A DNA stretch of 64,000 nucleotides from NCBI RefSeq assembly GCF_020510585.1, contig NZ_CP075190.1:871001-935000 (forward strand). Reading direction: 5' to 3'. The translations under genes were made by a program, and so were the position numbers. Below the pieces are notes generated by a model. The model did not search any database. It saw only the letters and a list, made by a program, of their open reading frames with translations, and had not been told where the DNA came from. The DNA is from Ferribacterium limneticum. GTDB lineage: Bacteria; Pseudomonadota; Gammaproteobacteria; Burkholderiales; Rhodocyclaceae. Position 1 is the first letter of the stretch. Each line of letters starts with the position of its first letter. This document shows positions 44,730 through 52,697 of the stretch, one piece after another.

Positions 44730-46467
44730 TGGCGCCTATCCAGTCCTTGATAATGTTGGCGACCGCCTTTGGATCAGCCTGCGCAATGTCGCGTGCTTTT
44801 TGGACCTTGATGCCGTAATGGTCGATACGAACCTGGTCTTCGCCCGGTTCACCATCAATGCCTAAAATCCTGACATGGGCCGCGGCACCAGCGACGCCCT
44901 CGGCGGTTGATGCGGCCCGGCGCTCGGCGGCCGACGGGAACATGGTTTTCAGCGAGGGCTGGATAATTTTCAGGAAGAGGAAGGCAACGATCAGACCGAT
45001 CAAAAGATACTTGAAAATATCCTTGGCATAGGAGATGGTTTCCGGGTCCTTCCAGAGCGGTATCGAGCCATCGACTTTTTCGCCGGCGGTGAAGGGGGCA
45101 TTCGCAACCGAGATCGAGTCGCCACGTTCCTTGTTGAAGCCCATCGCCTCGCGGACCAATTCGTTGATCTGTTTCATTTCCGGCTCGGGGATCGGCTTGT
45201 TGACCGGCTGGCCGTTCTTGTCGATGTCCTTGCGATGATTGATGACAACGGCAGCAGACAGGCGCCGAATGTCGCCCATGCCTTGCTTCGTGTGGCGGAT
45301 AGTCTTGTCGACTTCAAAATTGACCGTTGCGGCCTTGCTCGTATTGATCGGCTGGCCGACGCCATTGAGTGGCGCCGTGACGCCGGCGGCGTCGAGCTTG
45401 CCTTGAATTTCGGCCGTTTTTCCCGGTTGACCGGGGGAAGTGCCGGTTGCCGGCTGGGTCAGCGGTGCAGTAGCCGGTACTGGCGGCTGGTTGGTCAATG
45501 CGCCCGGGACGCCGCCGGCTGACTGGTTCACGCTGGCTGATTCGTTGGTCTGCCGACTACGAATAGCGGTGGTTTCCGGCGTGTTGTTGGGTCGGTAGCT
45601 TTCGGCAGTTTGCTCGCTTTGGGAAAAGTCGATGTCGGCAGCCACCTGAACCTTGAAGTTTTCGCCACCCAACATCGGCTTGAGGATGTCCTCAATGCGC
45701 CTGATGATGCTGCCCTCGATATCCCGAACATATTTGACCTGGGTGGCATCGAGGCCGGCTTCAGTGAGCTTGTTTTTCAGTTGCGAGAGCAGCGCGCCAG
45801 TCTGGTCGATTACCGTGACGTTGGTGGCCGGCAATTGCGGTACGCTGGACGAAACCAGATGCGTAATACCGGCGATCTGCGCGCCATCCAGCGAGCGTCC
45901 GGGATAGACGTTGAGCATGACCGAGGCTGTCGGCTTTTGTTCTTCGCGGACGAAGACCGAGGGTTTAGGGATGGCCAGGTGGACCCGTGCCGACTGCACC
46001 GCGGCAATTGACTGGATGGTACGGGCCAGTTCGCCTTCCAGTCCGCGCTGATAATTGACCTGTTCGGCAAACTGGCTGATGCCGAATTTCTGGTTTTCCA
46101 TCAATTCGAAACCCACCATGCCGCCGCGCGGCAGCCCCTGTGAGGCCAGTTTGAGGCGAATGTCATGGACGCGGTCGGCGGGGACCTGCAGTGCGCCGTT
46201 ATCGCTGTAGCGGTGAGGAATATTTTGCTGCTCGAGAACGGTGACGATAGTCCCGCCATCCTTCTCGTTGAGATTGGAGAACAGGGTTTTCCAGTCTGGT
46301 TGCCGGCTCCAGAGGATCGCGCCGACGATGAGGGCGATCATGGCGGCCGTTGCCACCATGAAGACAAGCTTCTGTTGGCTGCCGAGCCGGTCGAAGGCGT
46401 CGCGCAGACGCTCCAGCGGATTTCCTGCCGGTGCGTTTCCTGCTGTCGTCTCAGTTGTTGCTGCCAT
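44719..46467 (-). CDS. fliF: FliF, MS-ring protein
   Basis: A 582-residue inner-membrane ring protein with two membrane helices (VFMVATAAMIALIVGAILWS near residue 35 and YLLIGLIVAFLFLKIIQPS near residue 475). The periplasmic ring-building motifs are seen in YQRGLEGELARTIQSIAAVQ and ASVMLNVYPGRSLDGAQIAG. The FliG-binding tail is at the C-terminus. ATG 46467 is chosen; a TTG lies one codon earlier. First gene of fliFGHIJ and divergent from fleS. Confidence 0.96.
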   Translation of the reverse strand: MAATTETTAGNAPAGNPLERLRDAFDRLGSQQKLVFMVATAAMIALIVGAILWSRQPDWKTLFSNLNEKDGGTIVTVLEQQNIPHRYSDNGALQVPADRVHDIRLKLASQGLPRGGMVGFELMENQKFGISQFAEQVNYQRGLEGELARTIQSIAAVQSARVHLAIPKPSVFVREEQKPTASVMLNVYPGRSLDGAQIAGITHLVSSSVPQLPATNVTVIDQTGALLSQLKNKLTEAGLDATQVKYVRDIEGSIIRRIEDILKPMLGGENFKVQVAADIDFSQSEQTAESYRPNNTPETTAIRSRQTNESASVNQSAGGVPGALTNQPPVPATAPLTQPATGTSPGQPGKTAEIQGKLDAAGVTAPLNGVGQPINTSKAATVNFEVDKTIRHTKQGMGDIRRLSAAVVINHRKDIDKNGQPVNKPIPEPEMKQINELVREAMGFNKERGDSISVANAPFTAGEKVDGSIPLWKDPETISYAKDIFKYLLIGLIVAFLFLKIIQPSLKTMFPSAAERRAASTAEGVAGAAAHVRILGIDGEPGEDQVRIDHYGIKVQKARDIAQADPKAVANIIKDWIGANAS

Positions 46468-46503
46468 CAATAGCCGGTCAAATTGCGGTGAAACAGAAGA
46501 AGA

Positions 46504-46519
46504 ATCAATCGAGAAGCCA
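46504..46519 (-). promoter_or_regulatory. Possible sigma-54 promoter for fliFGHIJ
   Basis: On the minus strand TGGCTTCTCGATTGAT has a good -24 box (TGGC) and a -12 box TTGA in place of TTGC. It lies about 37 bp upstream of the fliF ATG. The GC dinucleotide at -12 is altered, so activity is uncertain. The rest of this ~130-bp divergent gap showed no other clear element. Confidence 0.4.
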
Positions 46520-46598
46520 AATTATCCTAGAAATATTCTACTATTACCCGGGCTGAATTCACCCTTTCTTTTTCGATGTTGCCGTACAGATCAATCTC

Positions 46599-47771
46599 TT
46601 GATACCAGACACAGACACCAAGACCGCCGAATTGCAACGGGCATTTGCCATGTTCAATCAGGTTTCGGCCGAGCTGACCCAGGCCTATGAAGCTCTGCAG
46701 GTTCGCGCCGCCTCGCTGACCGAGGAGCTGGCAATCGCCAACGGTGAATTGCGTCGGCAATATCAGGAAAAGGAAGCGCTTTCCGAGCGTCTCTCGTCCT
46801 TGCTCGATGCCTTGCCGGCCGGTGTGGTGCTGCTCGATTCAGCGGCTATCGTTGTCGCGGTCAACCCGGCTGCCATGGCAATTTTCGGGGCAAACATGGT
46901 CGGGCAGCATTGGGGCGATGTGGCGCGGGCCAGCCTGGAGCCGACGATGGCTATTGGTGAGTGGTTGCACGGCGACAGTCGGTTGTCGATCGGGGAGAGC
47001 TCACTGCCTTCTGCCGGTGGAAAAATTCTTCTTATCCACGATGTAACGGCCGCCCACCGCATGAAAACCGAGCTGGAGCGCAACCAGCGCCTGGCGGCCA
47101 TGGGGGAAATGGCTGCCTCGCTGGCGCATCAGCTGCGCACGCCGCTGGCTGCGGCGCTGCTTTATACCTCCAACCTTGGCCAGCCCGGCGTTTCGGATGA
47201 GGCGCGGGCCCGATTCTCGGAAAAGGCAAGCGGGCAGTTGCGGCGTCTTGAGCGGCTGATCCAGGATGTTCTTCTCTTTGCGCGGGGCGAGAGTATCGGG
47301 CGGGATGTCATCCCGGTGTCCGATCTGCTGGCAGAAGCGGCTCAAACGGTTGAGCCGCTGATGGGTGAGCATGGCCTCGAATTTGTATTGAATGACGCTT
47401 GTGGGGGGGCTGTGATCGTCGGTAGTCGCAAAGCCTTGTTCGGGGCTCTTGTCAATTTGCTGGAAAACGCCATGCAGGCGACAACGCCGGGCGGCAAAAT
47501 TTGCCTGTCCGGCAATCGTCGCGGCGATCTTGTGGCTGTTGGCGTGCGCGATAGCGGTCCGGGAATTTCGCGTGAAATGCAGGCGCGCATCTTCGAGCCA
47601 TTTTTTACCACCAAGGGGCAGGGTACCGGCCTGGGGTTGGCCATTGCGCTGGGCGTGGTGCGGGCACATGGCGGCACGATCGAGCTTTTTTCCGAGCCGG
47701 GCGACGGCGCCGAGTTTGTCATCACCTTACCGGTTGCGCCGGTAGAGAGCGAATCAGAACACCATGGCTGA
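46599..47771 (+). CDS. fleS: FleS/FlrB-type sensor histidine kinase
   Basis: A soluble histidine kinase of up to 390 residues. An N-terminal coiled coil (about 10-65) leads to a PAS domain about 65-150 (LLDSAAIVVAVNPAAMAIFG), then the phospho-accepting His177 in MAASLAHQLRTPLAAALL, and the ATP-binding domain with LVNLLENAMQATTPGGK, VRDSGPGIS and GQGTGLGLAIALGVVRAHGG. No membrane segment is seen. TTG 46599 gives the full coiled coil; ATG 46650 is the alternative. Its stop overlaps fleR by 8 bp. It would phosphorylate FleR to activate sigma-54 flagellar promoters. Confidence 0.9.
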   Translation: MIPDTDTKTAELQRAFAMFNQVSAELTQAYEALQVRAASLTEELAIANGELRRQYQEKEALSERLSSLLDALPAGVVLLDSAAIVVAVNPAAMAIFGANMVGQHWGDVARASLEPTMAIGEWLHGDSRLSIGESSLPSAGGKILLIHDVTAAHRMKTELERNQRLAAMGEMAASLAHQLRTPLAAALLYTSNLGQPGVSDEARARFSEKASGQLRRLERLIQDVLLFARGESIGRDVIPVSDLLAEAAQTVEPLMGEHGLEFVLNDACGGAVIVGSRKALFGALVNLLENAMQATTPGGKICLSGNRRGDLVAVGVRDSGPGISREMQARIFEPFFTTKGQGTGLGLAIALGVVRAHGGTIELFSEPGDGAEFVITLPVAPVESESEHHG

Positions 47772-49113
47772 ACATAGTTTGCCCATTCTCGTCGTCGAAG
47801 ATGACCCCAGCCTGCGTGAGGCGATTGGTGACACGCTGGAACTCGCTGGGCGCCCCTACGTGGCCGTCGATGGCGGCGAGGCGGCATTGAAGGTGCTGGC
47901 TGAGCAGGCTTTCTCGATTGTCGTCAGTGACGTGCGCATGATGCCGATGGATGGCATCACGTTGTTAAAGGAAATTCGGGCGCGCCTGCCGCATCTGCCG
48001 GTGGTGCTGATGACGGCGTATGCCGAGGTGGACAAGGCGGTCGATGCCATGCGTTCCGGTGCCTGCGACTTCCTTCTCAAGCCTTTTGAGCCGAAGGCTT
48101 TGCTCGCTCACATCAATAAATATGAGTTGCCGGATACCGATGACGGCGCCGGCGTTGTGGCCATCGATCCGGCCAGTCGTGAACTGTTTGCCATCGCCCA
48201 GCGTGTGGCGCAAACCGACGCGACGGTTCTCCTTACCGGAGAATCAGGGGTTGGCAAGGAAGTGGTCGCTCGCTTCATTCATCGGCAGTCGGTGCGTCGG
48301 AACGGGCCTTTCGTGGCCATCAACTGCGCGGCGATTCCGGATAGTTTGCTCGAGGCCACCTTGTTTGGTTATGAGAAGGGGGCGTTTACGGGCGCCCAGC
48401 AGGCGCAGGCCGGGAAGTTCGAGCAGGCGCAGGACGGTACGCTGCTCCTCGACGAAGTCACCGAGATGCCGATGGGCCTCCAGGCCAAGTTGCTCCGCGT
48501 CTTGCAGGAGCGCGAGGTCGAGCGGGTGGGTGGCAAGAAGCCGGTAGCGCTGAATATCCGCATCGTTGCGACGTCCAATCGCGATATGGCTGAGGCGGTG
48601 ACCAAAGGGGTTTTTCGTGAGGATCTGTTTTACCGCCTCAACGTATTCCCGGTGGCCATTCCACCACTGCGTGATCGGCCGCTCGATATTGTGCCGATCG
48701 CCCGCTATTTTCTGGTCGAGCATGGCGGTCGCTTCGGTCGGAATGGTGTCAGTTTTGGGGCTTTGGCTGAGCAGGCGCTGGTGCAGCATGCTTGGCCGGG
48801 CAACGTCCGTGAGCTGGAAAACGTGATTCAACGGGCCCTTATCCTGTCGACCGGGCCGGAGATTGGTGTCGAACATCTCCGGTTGGCGCCTGCGCAAGCC
48901 GGAATGGTGGCGCGGGCTGCGCTGGAAAGACCGGTGCTTGAAACGGATAAAAGGGTCGATAATATGAAGGATCTGGAGCGCGAACATATCCTTCGTACTC
49001 TGGCTGAGGTTGATGGCTCACGAAAGCTGGCCATTGAGCGCTTGGGAATTTCGGAACGGACATTGCGCTACAAGTTGCAGCAGTACCGGGACGAAGGGTT
49101 TTTCAAGGATTGA
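47764..49113 (+). CDS. fleR: FleR/FlrC-type sigma-54 response regulator
   Basis: A 449-residue NtrC-family activator. The receiver domain has phospho-Asp56 in VVSDVRMMPMDG; the AAA+ domain shows GESGVGKEVVARFIH (Walker A), the sigma-54 contact loop GAFTGA, and DGTLLLDEVTEMP (Walker B); the C-terminus has a Fis-type helix-turn-helix (GSRKLAIERLGISERTLRYK). Overlaps fleS by 8 bp. Likely controls the sigma-54 promoters found here before flgB, fliE and fliK. The master activator FleQ/FlrA is not in this window. Confidence 0.94.
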   Translation: MAEHSLPILVVEDDPSLREAIGDTLELAGRPYVAVDGGEAALKVLAEQAFSIVVSDVRMMPMDGITLLKEIRARLPHLPVVLMTAYAEVDKAVDAMRSGACDFLLKPFEPKALLAHINKYELPDTDDGAGVVAIDPASRELFAIAQRVAQTDATVLLTGESGVGKEVVARFIHRQSVRRNGPFVAINCAAIPDSLLEATLFGYEKGAFTGAQQAQAGKFEQAQDGTLLLDEVTEMPMGLQAKLLRVLQEREVERVGGKKPVALNIRIVATSNRDMAEAVTKGVFREDLFYRLNVFPVAIPPLRDRPLDIVPIARYFLVEHGGRFGRNGVSFGALAEQALVQHAWPGNVRELENVIQRALILSTGPEIGVEHLRLAPAQAGMVARAALERPVLETDKRVDNMKDLEREHILRTLAEVDGSRKLAIERLGISERTLRYKLQQYRDEGFFKD

Positions 49114-49116
49114 TAT

Positions 49117-49132
49117 TGGCCTGACTATTGCT
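49117..49132 (+). promoter_or_regulatory. Predicted sigma-54 promoter for fliE
   Basis: TGGCCTGACTATTGCT matches TGGCAC-N5-TTGCW with exact GG-N10-GC spacing. The start would be near 49144, 18 bp before the fliE ATG. Confidence 0.78.
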
Positions 49133-49161
49133 TGTATTGAGGCAGGATTAAGGAGCTGGTT

Positions 49162-49488
49162 ATGGACACCCAAGGTATTGAGCAAATGTTGAGCGTACTG
49201 CGGTCTACCGCAGCACAAGCATCCGGCAAACCAGCCGAGACCGTGGCTGGCGGGGCGGCTGGCGGGGTGGATTTTGCGCAGGTGCTGAAGTCATCAATCG
49301 ACAAGGTCAACCAGACCCAACAGCAGGCTGACGTGATGGCGGAAAAACTTGCCGCTGGCGACACCACCCAGAATCTTCATGAGGTGATGATTGCGCTGCA
49401 GACGGCTAGTGTTTCCTTCCAGGAAATGGTTCAGGTGCGCAACAAACTGGTCACGGCCTATCAGGACGTGATGAACATTCAGGTTTAA
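49162..49488 (+). CDS. fliE: FliE, MS ring-rod junction protein
   Basis: A 108-residue export substrate joining the MS ring to the rod. Family motifs: VDFAQVLKSSIDKVNQTQQQ and the C-terminal LHEVMIALQTASVSFQEMVQ, VRNKLVTAYQDVMNIQV. AAGGAG precedes ATG 49162. It stands alone behind its own sigma-54 promoter, downstream of fleSR, and converges with the ycgR-like gene 8 bp further on. Confidence 0.96.
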   Translation: MDTQGIEQMLSVLRSTAAQASGKPAETVAGGAAGGVDFAQVLKSSIDKVNQTQQQADVMAEKLAAGDTTQNLHEVMIALQTASVSFQEMVQVRNKLVTAYQDVMNIQV

Positions 49489-49496
49489 GCCGAAGC

Positions 49497-50294
49497 TTAG
49501 TATTCCAGCTCCGAGCGGAGCGCCTTGCGTTCGCGTTCCAGCCGCGTGATGTAGCGTTCGATGAAGGCCAGCCGGGTTCCGGGCAGGCTGACAAATTCGC
49601 AGCCCAGCCGCAATTGTTGTTGGCCGTCGATCATCTCGATTTTAAGCACTTCACAGACGCGCAGATTGACCGAAAGCACGCTTTCTCCGGGGATTTCCAG
49701 GCGGCAGTCGTGAAACAGCTCCCCAAGTGAAAACAGCTCGGCGTCGTCGACCGGGCCCAGCAAGCTAATCCCGCCACCGCTGAGGTCAAACAGTGGGTAA
49801 TCAACTACGAAGTGACCACCGGTGGGATTCGGTACGGCAAGCTTGCAACGCAGGGGCGTGATGTGGTGGGGCGTTTCGACGCGAAAGAACTCGCGTCGCT
49901 GCAGGCGCAGGATCGATGCCGGGAGCGGAGCGATCAAGGCTTTTTTGCCATCAATGGTCGTCATCGACAGCCCTGGCAGGCGAATCTGGATTTTGACCCG
50001 TTCCAGAGGGGCCGATAGCGTGATCCGCGCGGCTTTCAGTGCTGCATCATTACTTGCCGTGTGGTTTGATCCGTCAAGAACCAGCTGGTTGGCGTTTTCG
50101 TCGATCGACAGCAGGGTCGAGAGAAAGAATGCCTTGCCTTCGTCCAGATAGACCGTGATCAAGGTGCGGTGCTTGAGCAGGGCGCGCAGATGAACGGAGA
50201 TTTCAGTGCGGTTGTGGAGGAGGTATTTGCCGTAGGTGGCGGGCTGGTCGATTTCAAAAACTGGAACCGAAACTTCGTTCTGGGCGAGGGTCAT
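49497..50294 (-). CDS. ycgR: YcgR-type c-di-GMP-binding flagellar brake protein (PilZ)
   Basis: A two-domain protein of about 265 residues. The N-terminal YcgR domain is followed by a PilZ domain with the c-di-GMP motif RREFFRVETP (RxxxR) and DLSGGGISLLG (D/NxSxxG). On binding c-di-GMP such proteins slow or bias the motor. ATG 50294 (MTLAQNEVSVPVF) is chosen; an upstream in-frame start at 50360 would overlap the previous gene. It is last in the fliC-flaG-fliD-fliS-fliT-fliK2-flhX run, placing the brake with filament genes. Confidence 0.88.
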   Translation of the reverse strand: MTLAQNEVSVPVFEIDQPATYGKYLLHNRTEISVHLRALLKHRTLITVYLDEGKAFFLSTLLSIDENANQLVLDGSNHTASNDAALKAARITLSAPLERVKIQIRLPGLSMTTIDGKKALIAPLPASILRLQRREFFRVETPHHITPLRCKLAVPNPTGGHFVVDYPLFDLSGGGISLLGPVDDAELFSLGELFHDCRLEIPGESVLSVNLRVCEVLKIEMIDGQQQLRLGCEFVSLPGTRLAFIERYITRLERERKALRSELEY

Positions 50295-50304
50295 GAAACC
50301 TGGA

Positions 50305-50616
50305 TCACGGTGGAGGTTGAGCGGACAAGCCGATCTGGGTGGCGGGGAGACCGTGTTCAAGTCGGTAAAGCCACGCCAGCAGTTCGGCTACCGCCATGTA
50401 TAACTGGGGTGGGATGCGCTCGTCAATATCCACCTGGGTTAGCAAGGCGACGAGTTCCGGCGATTCATGGACATAAATGCCGTGCTCCTTGGCGCGAGCG
50501 ATTATCTGCTCGGCAATCAGTCCCTTGCCTTTGGCGACGACGCGCGGCGCGGCATCGGTCTGGCTGTAGGCCAGAGCGACTGCTTCACGAGTAGCATCAT
50601 TCCCCGGCTTGGCCAT
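50305..50616 (-). CDS. FlhB C-terminal domain homologue (FlhX-like)
   Basis: A 103-residue cytoplasmic protein equal to the C-terminal domain of FlhB without the membrane part. Shared features with FlhB: VALAYSQTDAAPRVVAKGKG, EHGIYVHESPELVALL and PPQLYMAVAELLAWLY. The NPTH cleavage motif lies before the point where this protein begins, so it is absent. Overlaps the fliK-like gene by about 20 bp. Such proteins can partly replace the FlhB C-terminal domain in other bacteria; here the pairing with a FliK-like gene suggests a joint role in substrate switching. Confidence 0.85.
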   Translation of the reverse strand: MAKPGNDATREAVALAYSQTDAAPRVVAKGKGLIAEQIIARAKEHGIYVHESPELVALLTQVDIDERIPPQLYMAVAELLAWLYRLEHGLPATQIGLSAQPPP

Positions 50617-51934
50617 GATCTACGCGCAGTTGGGTAAGCGTTAGCCCGGCAGCCTCCAATTGCTCGCGAAGTGCCTGAGCGCTGTTGCGCAGCTTTGCCT
50701 CACTGGCTGGATTTTCCGCACTGACTGAAACGCCCAGCGAGCCGCCAGTGCCCAGTCGCAGTGTGACATCAATGCCACCCAGTGCGGGCAGGTCCAGTTT
50801 GAGGCGGGTTTGCCATTGGCTGGCTTGTTCATTATCTTGTGACGGCTTCGATTCCGGGTCGCCGGAGATTTCCCACCACATCGGTTGCCCGGGCCAGACT
50901 TGGCCTTGCCAGACAAAATTCTGTGTCGCCAGGCCGTTCAACTGCTGTTGAACCAGCGGGACCAATTCACGCGGGACCGGATTTTCGTTTGGAGCGGCCA
51001 CCGTGCTTGTTGAAACGGTAGTTTGTAGCGCGGGTGGCGTTGTAGCGGTGCTCCGATCGAGTGGCACTTCTTTCAATATTTCGCCAAATTTCCGGTTGAC
51101 CGTAGGATCGATATTGACTGGTGAAGATTTGTCCATCGCCTCTCTCGGTGGGGGCTGAGTCAAACCGTCGCTGCCTGGCAACGATGTTGCTGATGCTGGC
51201 GCGCCGGAAAGGCTGGGGTGGAGCAGAGAGTCCGGAGAGAGAGCCAAGGCAGGGTTAGAGCTTGGGCTACCAGGGGTAAAGTTTGAACTTCGGTTGATGA
51301 ATTCCGGGGCATTTAATGGCGCAGGGGAGAGTTTTCCCTGCGGCTCTTGCAGCAGCGCGGTTGTCGGCAATTGTCCGGTGACCCAGCGGGCCTGGTGCGC
51401 CTCATAAAACATGCCGCTTTGAGTGAGTGCCTGCTTCAATACGGGGGCCAGATCAGCTGCGGTATTTGGCATTGTTTCGACCAGAGGCTGGCCGCGATTG
51501 AGGGCCGCCGGTGCTGCCTGCTTCCCTTCTCCTTCGAGCGGCGTCAACAGGTTGCCGATGACCTTGCCGGCTGTGCTTAGTGAAGTGCTGACGGACTCCG
51601 GTGACGCTGCGGCATTGGTCCCTGAAGAGCGATTCGCCACAAATGCCAGCGTGAGTTTGCCATCACTTTCGGCGACTTCCAGTTCGAGCGTATCGCCAGG
51701 CTTGGCCGAAAAAGGCAGTGCCAGTGTGATTTCGCGTTGGGCAACTACGGCGCGGTAGGTGCCATTTGGCATCAGCGCCTGTATTTCGGCAAATATCCGC
51801 TGGCCAGGAACGAGATTGCTTAGTGCATCGGCAATCCGTTGGGCTCTGGCGACCGGTTGAGCCTGGCTGTTTGTTTCCGAACGTTGATCCGGTATGACCG
51901 CGCGCAGACTGTTGGCAACGTCTGGGGGGATCAT
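50597..51934 (-). CDS. Second FliK-like hook-length control protein
   Basis: A 445-residue protein with a Pro/Ser/Ala-rich central part and a C-terminal domain of the Flg_hook type (KLDLPALGGIDVTLRLGTGG, ALREQLEAAGLTLTQLRVDH). It differs from the canonical FliK at 39804 and lies beside the FlhB C-terminal homologue, echoing the FliK-FlhB functional pair. ATG 51934 overlaps fliT by 4 bp. The central coding region holds an inverted copy of a short dispersed repeat at 51089-51104. It may act in filament-stage export rather than hook length; this is inference. Confidence 0.75.
   Translation of the reverse strand: MIPPDVANSLRAVIPDQRSETNSQAQPVARAQRIADALSNLVPGQRIFAEIQALMPNGTYRAVVAQREITLALPFSAKPGDTLELEVAESDGKLTLAFVANRSSGTNAAASPESVSTSLSTAGKVIGNLLTPLEGEGKQAAPAALNRGQPLVETMPNTAADLAPVLKQALTQSGMFYEAHQARWVTGQLPTTALLQEPQGKLSPAPLNAPEFINRSSNFTPGSPSSNPALALSPDSLLHPSLSGAPASATSLPGSDGLTQPPPREAMDKSSPVNIDPTVNRKFGEILKEVPLDRSTATTPPALQTTVSTSTVAAPNENPVPRELVPLVQQQLNGLATQNFVWQGQVWPGQPMWWEISGDPESKPSQDNEQASQWQTRLKLDLPALGGIDVTLRLGTGGSLGVSVSAENPASEAKLRNSAQALREQLEAAGLTLTQLRVDHGQAGE
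51089..51104 (-). repeat. Short dispersed repeat, copy 3 (inside the fliK-like gene)
   Basis: On the minus strand it reads TACGGTCAACCGGAAA and encodes TVNRK in frame. Twenty bases (51086-51105) are identical to 37685-37704. Confidence 0.5.
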
Positions 51935-52263
51935 GGTTTGGCCGGGGTGTCTATGGCATTTGCGAACGCATTGATTAACGGTGCGATTTGATCTTTACGT
52001 TCAGAGCAACGCAAGGTGGCTGAATGGAGAAGCTGCAAAATTTGTTCAATTTGCTTGGTGCTGCCACGTTTCGTCAGATTTGGAGTGCTGGAGGCACGGA
52101 CGGCTTCCATTGCCAGCAGCAAATCCTGTAGCTGCCCATCAATTTTTTCCCATTCACCTTTTTCCGCAATATCCAGCAAGGATTGCAGACCCTTGGTGAG
52201 CTGCAAAAAGATATTTTCTTGGCTAGGGTTGGAGGTCAGGATTTTGCCTCCCTGCCGTTCCAA
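51931..52263 (-). CDS. fliT: FliT-like flagellar export chaperone
   Basis: A 110-residue helical protein in the fliD-fliS-fliT position. FliT is the chaperone of the filament cap FliD and, in enterics, a regulator. Visible helices: LQLTKGLQSLLDIAEKGEWE (a FliT-like WexI pattern), DLLLAMEAVRASS and IEQILQLLHSATLRCSERKD. ATG 52263 overlaps fliS by about 41 bp, a long but possible overlap. The assignment rests on size, helix pattern and location more than on strong motifs. Confidence 0.7.
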   Translation of the reverse strand: MERQGGKILTSNPSQENIFLQLTKGLQSLLDIAEKGEWEKIDGQLQDLLLAMEAVRASSTPNLTKRGSTKQIEQILQLLHSATLRCSERKDQIAPLINAFANAIDTPAKP

Positions 52264-52633
52264 TTTCTCGCCATGCCGAGGCTATTTCACCAAGCAATCC
52301 TTGAACTTCTCGAATGGCGGCTGCGTCTTTATGGATGTTTGCGTGAATCAGGCGCGATACCATGTAATCGTAAAGCGCCTTGAGATTCTGTGCCAAGTCG
52401 CCACCCTGCTCGGTATCAAGGCTGGCCGAGAGGCCGCTAAGAATAATATCGATGGCTTTTGTCAGGGAGTCCGACTTGCCCTTCATGTCGTTTTCGGCTA
52501 ACCGGGTTTGGGCTTGACGGAGCGCACCTTCTGCACCATCAAACAACAAAACGATGAGGCGATGCGGATCGGCGCCACGAACATCAGACTCGATACTGAT
52601 CTGTTGGTATGAGGCGATAGGGCTTGCAAACAT
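52223..52633 (-). CDS. fliS: FliS, flagellin export chaperone
   Basis: A 136-residue helical chaperone that binds the C-terminal end of flagellin. Family motifs: ASYQQISIESDVRGADPHRL, IVLLFDGAEGALRQA and LKALYDYMVSRLIHANIHKD. Between fliD and fliT. Its client FliC in this window is very short but keeps the C-terminal region that FliS binds. Confidence 0.95.
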   Translation of the reverse strand: MFASPIASYQQISIESDVRGADPHRLIVLLFDGAEGALRQAQTRLAENDMKGKSDSLTKAIDIILSGLSASLDTEQGGDLAQNLKALYDYMVSRLIHANIHKDAAAIREVQGLLGEIASAWREIGTAGRQNPDLQP

Positions 52634-52697
52634 GGGTTAGCGATCGAGTTGAGTGAATGTGTATCTTAACAAGGACGAGGGTAGCAAACGCCAGTCG

